Source: an uncultured Eggerthella sp.
GTDB taxonomy: Bacteria > Actinomycetota > Coriobacteriia > Coriobacteriales > Eggerthellaceae
Reading direction: 5' to 3'
Length of the DNA stretch: 13,527 bases
Assembly: GCA_900544455.1 (NCBI GenBank)
Contig: UQVJ01000045.1
Span: 1 to 13,527, forward strand
Notes under the pieces: model-generated
Told to the model about the DNA's origin: nothing
Databases searched by the model: none
What the model saw: only the letters and a program-made list of their open reading frames with translations
Program-made: the position numbers and the translations under genes
Shown: piece by piece, positions 6,700 through 13,459 of the stretch
Position numbering within the stretch: position 1 is the first letter of the stretch
How the letters are laid out: every line of letters begins with the position of its first letter

Positions 6700-7278
6700 A
6701 TGCGCTCAATGAAAATCAAGGGAAAAGGGTCATTGCGTCAGGTTAGGCCCGGCACTTGGTCCGGAAGATTCAACATCGGCCCCGATCCCGACCGGCCAGG
6801 GAAATACCTGTACACACCTAGCCGAACTTTCCACTGCGAAACCGAGTGGGAAGCAAGGGCCGAGTTCGAGAAATATCGTACGGAACTCGAATCGAAAGGA
6901 ATTCCCGATAAAGAGAAAGAGCATCTGCATACTTACCTTCTTTATTGGCTCTCCCTGCGCGAGGGGAGCTACAAGTCCCCAAGGACAAGGGAACGAGAAG
7001 AACTCGATGTCCGACACATCATGGAACTATTCCCAAACGTGAAGCTTTCAAAGCTCACTCCAACTTTCGTTCTCGAGACCTATAAGAAAGCTCACGAAAG
7101 CGGGAAATTCGATAAGGAGATCTACCAAATCAATAAGCGACTTAGGCAGGTTCTAGATTCTGCGGTTGAGGACGGTATTTTGACGCGCAACTGCGCAAAG
7201 AGGATTTCCATACCGAAACCCGACCCCGAACCGAAAGATTACCTCAACCACGAAAGGCTCATCTCTTCAATAAGATGA
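6700..7278 (+). CDS. int: Tyrosine integrase, N-terminal portion (split gene)
   Basis: The 192-aa product carries the DNA-binding part of a phage-type tyrosine recombinase. An arm-binding domain (KGSLRQVRPGTWSGRFNIG, roughly 6-70) is followed by a helical core-binding domain (about 75-175, with LHTYLLYWLSLREGSYKSP and VLDSAVEDGILTRNC). The frame stops at 7278 just where the catalytic domain should begin, and that domain continues in the -1 frame from an ATG overlapping the stop (ATGA, 7275-7278). The ATG at 6700 follows GAGGAG (6691-6696) closely; the next ATG at 6709 is an alternative, and a TTG at 6622 would place the hairpin inside the gene. The product would not be catalytic alone. Either two subunits are made by coupled translation, a frameshift joins them, or a single-base change has broken the gene. 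Confidence 0.8.
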   Translation: MRSMKIKGKGSLRQVRPGTWSGRFNIGPDPDRPGKYLYTPSRTFHCETEWEARAEFEKYRTELESKGIPDKEKEHLHTYLLYWLSLREGSYKSPRTREREELDVRHIMELFPNVKLSKLTPTFVLETYKKAHESGKFDKEIYQINKRLRQVLDSAVEDGILTRNCAKRISIPKPDPEPKDYLNHERLISSIR

Positions 7279-7919
7279 TTCAGTCCCAGCAGCTAACAGG
7301 CCAAACTGTGGGTATTCATATCCTTCTAAGAACAGGAATGAGACCAGCTGAGATGTACGGGTTGTCGTGGGCTGATGTCCACTTCGCAACATGCCGCATC
7401 GATATTCGTCATCAGTTCTCAAACGATATGACCCTGCGTAAACCTAAAACTAAATCGAGCTCGACATGGATTGCCATTGACGGCGAGCTGTGGAAAACCT
7501 TGCTTGAGTGGAAAACGGCGCAACGTATGTATTTCAAGCGGCTGGGCAAAAAGCAGGGGCCTGATACCCCCGTGGCATCGAATGCCTTGGGAGGACGAAT
7601 GGACCCAACGAATTTCGGGCGCTTTTTCAGGAACCTCTGCGCCGATACGGGATTTGGCCATTTCGAGACGGTCACCAACACCTTTATCAAAGACGGAATC
7701 ACGCGATATAGGGGGACTGGCTACAAAGGCCTTTGTCCAAATATGTTCAGGGACATCATGGCAACCACTCTTTCAGGAGAGCTGAGTATTGACCCGAACA
7801 CTCTTAAAACGCGCATGAGGCATTCCGATGCATCGGTATCCCTAAACTACTATGCTCACCCCGTGGAAGACAGCGAATACCGTGCTGCCTCTCTATTTAG
7901 TGATTACTTGACCAAATAG
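7275..7919 (+). CDS. int: Tyrosine integrase, catalytic C-terminal portion (split gene)
   Basis: The 214-aa catalytic domain of a tyrosine recombinase, which cuts and rejoins the attachment sites. Visible residues are Arg23 in RTGMRPAE, a beta-hairpin lysine in RKPKTKSSSTW, Arg159 in the box-II segment CPNMFRDIMATTL, His183 in RMRHSDASVSLNYY, and the nucleophile Tyr192, nine residues after that His. The usual box-II His (H-x-x-R) is replaced by Asn156. Together the two portions give about 405 aa, a normal full-length integrase, so nothing large is missing. Its ATG overlaps the upstream stop and has no ribosome binding site of its own, consistent with translational coupling. Proximity to the tRNA-Thr fragment makes this the integrase that inserted the element. 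Confidence 0.82.
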   Translation: MIQSQQLTGQTVGIHILLRTGMRPAEMYGLSWADVHFATCRIDIRHQFSNDMTLRKPKTKSSSTWIAIDGELWKTLLEWKTAQRMYFKRLGKKQGPDTPVASNALGGRMDPTNFGRFFRNLCADTGFGHFETVTNTFIKDGITRYRGTGYKGLCPNMFRDIMATTLSGELSIDPNTLKTRMRHSDASVSLNYYAHPVEDSEYRAASLFSDYLTK

Positions 7920-7920
7920 G

Positions 7921-7949
7921 TTGCATTTATTTGCGTACGTGACTATAAT
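7921..7949 (+). promoter_or_regulatory. Near-consensus sigma-70 promoter of the element's main gene run
   Basis: TTGCAT (7921-7926) and a perfect TATAAT (7944-7949) are 17 bases apart. They begin one base after the integrase stop and 52 bases before the next ATG, whose GGAGGAGGGAG ribosome binding site is also strong. This should express the downstream genes independently of the integrase. Confidence 0.8.
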
Positions 7950-7977
7950 GATGCTAAAGGGAGGAGGGAGAACCAAA

Positions 7978-9132
7978 ATGTCGATCATTAAGCGGACAAA
8001 GCAAAGCCGGGAATATGCAAAGAGCGTTCAAATAAGCGTAACTTTTCCTTCCCCGGATCGACGTGCGGCTGCCCAGCAGCTCCTTGCCGACAAAGCAGAA
8101 CTTGAAGGCCTTAATAAGGGAGCTGTCGCTTCGGGAATCCTCCTCAACTCGCTCATTCCGCTTTCTGGCGAGGAGCGAGAGATCTTCTTCGCATGCCTTC
8201 CAAACGGCAAGGAGCCTGTTTATCCTGATAATTCCGGCATCGATAACGCCCTCGAACTGGCGTTCACGTATGCGTCAATGGCAAGCGGCTCTCGCTATTC
8301 AGCCGACCCGATAGAATATCTAAGGTTTGCAACAAAGAGGTCGTGGAAATACGGAACCAGGATTCATGGCCGAATCGAAGAATCAGATCCAAGGGTCAAT
8401 CTGGAGAGGGATTTGCGTCTCCTCGTAGAAAGCGATCCGTCGGCAAAGGACCTTCTTGAATCGCTCGGCGAGGATCGGCCAAAAGCCTATCCTTTTTTTA
8501 ACTTCATTTACGAGAACTGGAAGAACTTAAAAGGCAATCGCGACGCGCTGTCGTTTCTCGTTTACCTCTGCGCTGCTTGCGAGAGCAGAAAAGACAGCGC
8601 AGAGGATCGCCAGGAGCTTCTCGAAGTCTGCTCAATCGCAGAAGCAACGCGGTTGGCAAAAAAGGAATCAATTCAATTTGCTGGCAAAAAAGCCAGAATT
8701 TCTTCCATGGCAAAGATTCCGATTGCCAATAATTCGACTCTTATTGTTCCTGGCTCTTGGACCTTAATTAATGCAAATAAAGCTCAAGAATACCCGTATG
8801 CTGGCGTAATCGAAGTCCGTAACAGTCCAGACGCTCCCCATGTCGTTTTTCTATCAAGAAAACCGGTTAATGAGATGACAGAGGCCGACAGAGAAGAAGT
8901 CTTTTCGCGCGCAGCTCTTCAAGCCCCGATTCTTAGCTCGCTACGCAATATGGAAGTCGAGCTCGAATACAACGATGATGGCGGAATCGCCAATCGTGAT
9001 GAATACAACAACTCGCCAAGAATTGGGTATTTCTCAATTCGCGATTCAACGATGTTTTCTGATGCCAACCCTGCGCCATATGGCGCGATGATCGTCCGCG
9101 CTGGAACGGAGGTGAAAGGCACAAGCGAATAA
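7978..9132 (+). CDS. Unknown 384-aa protein of the mobile element
   Basis: I do not recognise this protein. The ATG at 7978 follows an unusually strong GGAGGAGGGAG (about 7961-7971) and a near-consensus promoter, so expression should be high. The N-terminus is basic (IIKRTKQSREYAKSVQ), then has a short strand-like VQISVTF and two helix-like stretches ending LNKGAVASGILLNSL. This resembles a ribbon-helix-helix DNA-binding domain, but only loosely. The middle (about 90-240) is helical and charged; the last 140 residues look strand-rich, with no cysteine pairs, P-loop or membrane segment. As the first gene after the promoter and ahead of excisionase, helicase and primase genes, it could be a replication initiator or master regulator. 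That is a guess from position only. Confidence 0.75.
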   Translation: MSIIKRTKQSREYAKSVQISVTFPSPDRRAAAQQLLADKAELEGLNKGAVASGILLNSLIPLSGEEREIFFACLPNGKEPVYPDNSGIDNALELAFTYASMASGSRYSADPIEYLRFATKRSWKYGTRIHGRIEESDPRVNLERDLRLLVESDPSAKDLLESLGEDRPKAYPFFNFIYENWKNLKGNRDALSFLVYLCAACESRKDSAEDRQELLEVCSIAEATRLAKKESIQFAGKKARISSMAKIPIANNSTLIVPGSWTLINANKAQEYPYAGVIEVRNSPDAPHVVFLSRKPVNEMTEADREEVFSRAALQAPILSSLRNMEVELEYNDDGGIANRDEYNNSPRIGYFSIRDSTMFSDANPAPYGAMIVRAGTEVKGTSE

Positions 9133-9215
9133 TCATAAAAATAGGCGCCCGCCCTCTTCTTTCAACTTCCACATCGCAAGAAAGAGGACGAGCATTACCC
9201 GAAAGGAATAATACC

Positions 9216-9443
9216 ATGGCTAAGACTAAAGCCACCAAAGCCAACGATTCCGCACGCCCTGGGCAGCCCCTCGGCAGTGACCGGCTTCTTGGCATTTCCG
9301 ATGTCGCTGAGATTTTTCAAATCTGCGAACCAAAAGCCAGCGAGCTTATGAAGCTCAGCGGCCACCATCTCGTTTTCGCCCGCAAGGTCTACATCCTTGA
9401 AAGTAATCTCCTCTCTTTTGTTAAAGAGCTGGAGGTTGAGTAG
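9216..9443 (+). CDS. Small excisionase-like helix-turn-helix protein
   Basis: A 75-aa basic protein with a MerR/excisionase-type winged HTH: LGISDVAEIFQICEPKASELMK (about 25-47) fits the pattern 'xxDVAexfgvsxxxAxxlmk', and FARKVYILESNLLSFVKELE fits the recognition wing and final helix. Such proteins bend attachment-site DNA and steer the integrase toward excision, or act as small regulators. The ATG follows AAAGGA eight bases upstream. Its last codons contain GGAGG, which serves as the ribosome binding site of the helicase gene that starts two bases after its stop, so the two are probably translated together. Its distance from the integrase is greater than usual for a xis gene, so a role as a transcription regulator remains possible. 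Confidence 0.7.
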   Translation: MAKTKATKANDSARPGQPLGSDRLLGISDVAEIFQICEPKASELMKLSGHHLVFARKVYILESNLLSFVKELEVE

Positions 9444-9445
9444 TA

Positions 9446-10270
9446 GTGGCCCTTAAGCTCCTGGCCGACATTGGTACTGAACTTCTCGAAAAGGCGATGA
9501 AGGACAAGCCCCTCTTTCACTTTGGGCTCCAGGCGTTTGATGGGCTACTGGATGGCATGCACGCAGACCGTATCAATGTCATCAGCGGCGACCCCGGAGC
9601 CGGCAAAAGCACTTTTGTCGGCTTGCTTGCGGACGATGCCGCATCGAACGGTACCTTCGTCTTTGTCCACTCGTACGAACTTGCAGATCGCTGTTACCTG
9701 TCCAAAAGTCTTGCCCGTTCCGGCAAAGTGACCGTAAAGGATATTTCCTGTGACGACAAAGCCGAGCTCGTTGAGAAGGTTGGCAAAGAATATCTCGAGC
9801 GCACGGCTCGCAATCTCGCTTTTCTTGACGAGGACGATACGGTCAAGGATCTTGAGCGTTACGTGAAGGCAAAACATAAGCAGGCTCCTGAACAGCCGAT
9901 TCTTGTGGTTTGCGATTATATCCAGAATGCGACAATCGACCGCCTCAAGGAGGTCAAAGACGAGCGCCTCCAGCTCAAGGAGATTCTTGGCACGTTGCGC
10001 AAAATTGCCAAGATCGAAAATGTTGCCGTTTTCGCTGTTTCGGCGATCACACGCAGCAGCTATCAGAAAGCGGCTCCGAGCCTCAACGCTCTTTCCGGAT
10101 CTTCTTCACTCGAATATGGGTGTGACACTTGCATCCATCTGTCGACCGATGCTGACGACGACTCGCTTATGAAGCCAGTTGAGCTGACGTTCTTGAAGAA
10201 CCGCTTCGGCGCGAAGGGCACTGCCGAGTTCATTTTTGACGTCGAACACGCAAATTTCATTGAGGCGTAA
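9446..10270 (+). CDS. Stand-alone DnaB/RepA-type replicative helicase (RecA fold)
   Basis: A 274-aa ATPase made only of the RecA-like motor domain of DnaB-type hexameric helicases. The N-terminal primase-binding domain of DnaB is absent. Motifs are Walker A GDPGAGKST (48-56, Lys54), Walker B ILVVCDYIQ (Asp157), and the downstream VFAVSAITRSSY and ELTFLKNRFGAKG segments typical of the family's motifs H3 and H4. Length and layout recall the stand-alone RepA helicase of broad-host-range plasmids. It starts with GTG, two bases after the excisionase-like gene, with GGAGG inside that gene. With the primase downstream it likely unwinds and helps copy the excised or transferred element. A RadA/KaiC-like ATPase is the main alternative. 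Confidence 0.85.
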   Translation: MALKLLADIGTELLEKAMKDKPLFHFGLQAFDGLLDGMHADRINVISGDPGAGKSTFVGLLADDAASNGTFVFVHSYELADRCYLSKSLARSGKVTVKDISCDDKAELVEKVGKEYLERTARNLAFLDEDDTVKDLERYVKAKHKQAPEQPILVVCDYIQNATIDRLKEVKDERLQLKEILGTLRKIAKIENVAVFAVSAITRSSYQKAAPSLNALSGSSSLEYGCDTCIHLSTDADDDSLMKPVELTFLKNRFGAKGTAEFIFDVEHANFIEA

Positions 10271-10284
10271 TAACGCAAGGTTTC

Positions 10285-10317
10285 GGGCCCAAGCGATTCG
10301 CTTGGGCCCATTTTCTT
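10285..10317 (+). terminator. Terminator or attenuator between helicase and primase
   Basis: A perfect 11-bp stem (GGGCCCAAGCG, 10285-10295, with CGCTTGGGCCC, 10299-10309) with an ATT loop is followed by ATTTTCTT. It lies 14 bases after the helicase stop and 18 bases before the primase ATG. No separate primase promoter is obvious, so partial readthrough may set the helicase-to-primase ratio. Confidence 0.8.
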
Positions 10318-10327
10318 AGGATCTAAA

Positions 10328-11329
10328 ATGAACGAATTCAAAAGGGTCAAAGGCCTTATCTCACTCGAAGAATATGCAAACTCCAAGCTTAAGATGTCGC
10401 ATGGCAAACTTGTTTGCCCGTTCTGTGGCAGCGGCGGCCATGTTGGCACTAACAGCGATTCAGCGTTCTTCGTCTACTCCGACAGCCAGCAGTTCCATTG
10501 CTTCTCCTGCGGAGCACATGGCGACATTTTCGACCTCATCGCAAAGGTTGAGGACATTCCCGAAGCAAGCAAAGTTGAGCAGCTTGAAGCTGCGAAGAGA
10601 TGGCTAGGCGAAGCTCCAGTAGCCAACTTGAGCAAAACCCGGAATCAGCATCGAATAAGCTGCATCCAGCAAAAAAGCGCCGATGGGACCATAGTCGGCA
10701 AGAACAATGCAGCACAATATCTTGAGCGCTCTAAAGCACATATTGCCGAATGCGCAAGCTTCCTTGCGAAAAGAGGATTCTCGATCGACTTTGCGATTGA
10801 GCGCGGGCTCGGTTTTGATGCGTCCAGGCAAATACTCCTGATTCCCTACCCCGGAAATGATTATTACTTTATTGGACGATCAATAGATCCCAATGCAAAG
10901 GTCAGGTACCTTAAACCGAGGGCCGCCGATGTCGGGAGCGAACCTGTGTTTAACGAGGCAGCTCTTGATGGGAAATGGGCCATAGCCACAGAGGGACAGA
11001 TTGACTGCCTTTCTTGCCTTTCGCTGGGGTTCAGCAATTCCCTTGCAGTCGGAGGTGCGTCTAATTGGAAGAAGGCGATCGCCTCTATAGAAAAGCGAGC
11101 CGATAAACCGATTATCCTTATCCTCTTCGACCGCGACCCTGCGGGCATTAAAGCCTCTAGGGCATTCGCAAACGCCCTGAAAGAAAGGGGAATCCGCCAC
11201 GAAATCATCTGCCCTCCCCACTGCCTGAGAGGAAAAGATCCGAACGAGTGGCTCGTCAACGACAAAGAGGGATTCTCATCCTTCTTGGCTTCGTCCATCG
11301 CAAGAATGGAGGGACATGATGAGCACTAA
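10328..11329 (+). CDS. Short DNA primase: CHC2-type zinc finger plus TOPRIM domain
   Basis: Synthesises RNA primers for replication of the element. The 333-aa protein begins with a zinc-binding domain, LVCPFCGSG (Cys30, Cys33) and FHCFSCGAHGDIFDL (Cys58, Cys61); the second ligand is Cys where bacterial DnaG has His. A linker and core region follow, with GKNNAAQYLERSKAHI and RGLGFDASRQILLIPY, then a TOPRIM metal site ATEGQIDCL (Glu222) and LILFDRDPAG (Asp268, Asp270), and a DPNEWL segment near the end as in DnaG-like proteins. It is much shorter than DnaG (about 600 aa) and lacks the C-terminal helicase-interaction domain. The ATG follows a modest TAGGAT. Its end overlaps the coupling-protein start by 14 bases, so the two are translationally coupled. 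Confidence 0.88.
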   Translation: MNEFKRVKGLISLEEYANSKLKMSHGKLVCPFCGSGGHVGTNSDSAFFVYSDSQQFHCFSCGAHGDIFDLIAKVEDIPEASKVEQLEAAKRWLGEAPVANLSKTRNQHRISCIQQKSADGTIVGKNNAAQYLERSKAHIAECASFLAKRGFSIDFAIERGLGFDASRQILLIPYPGNDYYFIGRSIDPNAKVRYLKPRAADVGSEPVFNEAALDGKWAIATEGQIDCLSCLSLGFSNSLAVGGASNWKKAIASIEKRADKPIILILFDRDPAGIKASRAFANALKERGIRHEIICPPHCLRGKDPNEWLVNDKEGFSSFLASSIARMEGHDEH

Positions 11330-13211
11330 GCAATTCGGGATAACACTCTGTGCGGGAGCATCGCTTCTCCTGGCCATCGCACTCGACCCGGCTATTTCGG
11401 ATTTCGTCGGTTTCGCCTTTTTCAAAAAGCCGGCTTCGCTGGACAGGATAGCCAGTTGCTACAGCGATTTCGGTGCCTTTTTTGCGGAGCTTGCCAATAA
11501 TTTGGCTGCCCCTGGAGGAATCGCCGTTGTTGGGCTATCCGCCCTATTTTTCTTTACCCTCTTTATGCTTTTGAACATGGATACCTTTTCCGAACCGAAA
11601 AGCAGGACCCTCAAAGACGGCAAATTGGGAAAGCAGAGCCAGATAACTTCCAACAGGAAGATAGCTAGGGCAAATATTGTTTGGGCCGATGAGGATCACG
11701 GGAGCGATCCGGGCATATGTATCGGCAATATAGGGGGAAAGAGCGTATTCGCAGAAGCCACCCATGCCTGCGCAATAGCCCCGTCCGGTTCGTTCAAAAC
11801 CAGGGGCTCAGTTTACCAAACTTTGGACTACAACACCTGGAACGGCGGGAGAAACGCCTTGGTTATGGACCCGTCGCTTGAAGTGTACGCCCAATCTCAC
11901 AATGCGCTCGAGAAACGAGGCTATCAGGTCAGAGTTTTAGACCCCGAAATAGTCACCGACTCTTACAACCCGATCTCATCCATCGCATCACTTTGCGAAA
12001 CGGGCGAGACGGCTCGAGCTCAGGAAAGGGCGAGGGAAGTCGGCTCGATCCTGTACCCAGCCACAGGCGGAGAGAACGATTGGGTAAAGGACGATGCAGC
12101 AGGGGCGTTTGCGGGTATCTGCTACGCCATCGCAGCGGACGAAGCGATCCCGATCGAGAGAAAAAAACTATGGTCGTGCATGGCAACCATCCTCGAAGGG
12201 ACAAAAGGCGGCGATGCCAAGCCCCTGAAGAAATGGCTTGAGTCGAACGGCACGCAAACGCCACAAGCTATCCTCTCCGCATCGTTCAGGGCATCTTCGG
12301 ACAGGCAGGAAAGCTCGATCCTCTCAACCCTTTTGGCGGGGATCCAGCCCTTCGCGACCGACTCCATGCGCCAACTCACAAGCGTTTCCACCTTCAAGAT
12401 TGATGAGCTGCTCGAGGAAAAGTCCGTTGTCTTCTTCCGCATCGGCGGACCGACAGACGAGAAGAACAAGTTCGTCTCCCTTTTCCTGGCGAGCCATTGG
12501 GCGGAAGTGTCGCGCAGGGGCGCGAAAAGGGGATCGCTGCGGCCGGTAACCGTTTTAGCAGACGAGGCGCATGTCCTACCCCGCTTCGACCTTCCAACGG
12601 CCATCGAGCAAGGCCGCAAGTACGGATATTCCTTCTATATGTGGCTCCAATCTCTATCGGGCTTGGACAAGTACAAGACCGCAAAAGAGGACGGGAAAGA
12701 CGCAATTATCTCGAACTGCAACGTCAAGGTGATATATAGAGCTGGCTCGGTGGAGGATGCGGAGTTCTTCTCAAAGTTGTCCGGCGAATCCACAATCCTC
12801 AGCAAGACTCAAGGATCATCGAAGGGCGATAAGGCGTCCAGCTCAAGCACCGGCTTCTCTGAGCAACGCCAGCCCGTGTGGAGTCCCGGGGATCTTATCC
12901 ATTCAGATCCCCAGACTCAAGGAATACATGTGATAAAAAGCCTTCCCGGAAAGCCCGACAGGTCAGGATGCTTCGTTGTTGAGATCAAGGACGTCAGAAA
13001 ATGCTCAACAGCGAGGCATTTCGCCCCCGCCTTCGGAACAAGGGAATATGAGGCAAAGTTCATAACAGGAGAGATCGAGAAACTCGAGAAGATGGGCCCG
13101 CACATAACCAACCTGCCAGAAGCTTGGACGCCGAACTTCAATACAGGCGGAAATAATGGAGGGCAAGGCGATGCGCCCGAACCGACCGATACCGACGTCT
13201 TCGGCATATAG
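11316..13211 (+). CDS. VirD4/TraG-type conjugal transfer coupling protein
   Basis: Links the relaxase-DNA complex to the mating channel in the membrane. The 631-aa protein has two N-terminal membrane segments (about 8-26 and 66-88), then a large cytoplasmic ATPase domain. The P-loop is unusual: IAPSGSFKTRG (Lys161), where relatives have GxxGSGKT, so Phe160 replaces the glycine before the lysine. The next segment, NALVMDPSLEVYAQSHNALEKRGY...DSYNP, matches the family's DPKGE region in shape but has Ser-Leu for Lys-Gly. Walker B is VTVLADEAH (Asp416, Glu417), followed by EQGRKYGYSFYMWLQSLSGLDKY and ISNCNVKVIYRA, as in TraG/VirD4. The C-terminus is a Ser-rich linker and a Gly/Asn acidic tail. GGAGGG precedes ATGATG, so translation may start at 11316 or 11319. 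Confidence 0.85.
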   Translation: MMSTKQFGITLCAGASLLLAIALDPAISDFVGFAFFKKPASLDRIASCYSDFGAFFAELANNLAAPGGIAVVGLSALFFFTLFMLLNMDTFSEPKSRTLKDGKLGKQSQITSNRKIARANIVWADEDHGSDPGICIGNIGGKSVFAEATHACAIAPSGSFKTRGSVYQTLDYNTWNGGRNALVMDPSLEVYAQSHNALEKRGYQVRVLDPEIVTDSYNPISSIASLCETGETARAQERAREVGSILYPATGGENDWVKDDAAGAFAGICYAIAADEAIPIERKKLWSCMATILEGTKGGDAKPLKKWLESNGTQTPQAILSASFRASSDRQESSILSTLLAGIQPFATDSMRQLTSVSTFKIDELLEEKSVVFFRIGGPTDEKNKFVSLFLASHWAEVSRRGAKRGSLRPVTVLADEAHVLPRFDLPTAIEQGRKYGYSFYMWLQSLSGLDKYKTAKEDGKDAIISNCNVKVIYRAGSVEDAEFFSKLSGESTILSKTQGSSKGDKASSSSTGFSEQRQPVWSPGDLIHSDPQTQGIHVIKSLPGKPDRSGCFVVEIKDVRKCSTARHFAPAFGTREYEAKFITGEIEKLEKMGPHITNLPEAWTPNFNTGGNNGGQGDAPEPTDTDVFGI

Positions 13212-13213
13212 GC

Positions 13214-13459
13214 TCAGAGGGACAGGCCCTTGCCTTTCGCGGGCTCCAAGGTCAGAGCCTTGGCTTGCATAAGCTGGGGCTCGATGGCCTTCTTGCAAAG
13301 GTCGGGGGCAAGGGTCCTTCCCTTGAAGAACCTGCCGCTCCCGGCCTTCGCGTATTTGAAGTCGCCGTCGGCGGCCTTCGCGGCAGTCACGCCCCTCTTC
13401 CGCAGCTCGGTACCGAGCTGCGTCCCGTTTCGCGCCGCGGCCCTCACCGCCTCACGCAA
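13214..13459 (-). CDS. Small basic protein resembling a MobA-relaxase tail
   Basis: An 81-aa, lysine- and arginine-rich protein convergent with the coupling protein (2 bases between stops). Nearly every codon ends in G or C, which is strong evidence that this strand is coding. The start is a TTG with AAGGAG four bases upstream; an in-frame TAG 24 bases before it rules out a longer form. The segment ELRKRGVTAAKAADGDFKYAKAGSGRFFKGRTLAPDLCKKAIEPQL follows the pattern after the catalytic domain in MobA-type relaxases: Leu-rich helix, 'xxxGv', a strand with 'ikya', then 'rfxRgrtLgxdytxexI'. The HUH histidines and nucleophile tyrosine are absent, so it cannot nick DNA alone. It may be a relaxase remnant or a small transfer accessory. 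Family assignment is tentative. Confidence 0.6.
   Translation of the reverse strand: MREAVRAAARNGTQLGTELRKRGVTAAKAADGDFKYAKAGSGRFFKGRTLAPDLCKKAIEPQLMQAKALTLEPAKGKGLSL
13401..13422. repeat. Perfect 22-bp palindrome
   Basis: The 22 bases are identical on both strands, centred on GGTACC (half-site CGCAGCTCGGT). They lie inside the small convergent gene, where they encode part of GTQLGTELRKR. A perfect palindrome this long is unusual in coding DNA and could bind a dimeric protein or form a cruciform. Confidence 0.8.

Noticed and set aside
9153..9187. Terminator between the 384-aa gene and the excisionase-like gene
   Set aside because: The CCTCTT/AAGAGG stem has a bulge, a long loop and no T-tract, so it is too weak to call.
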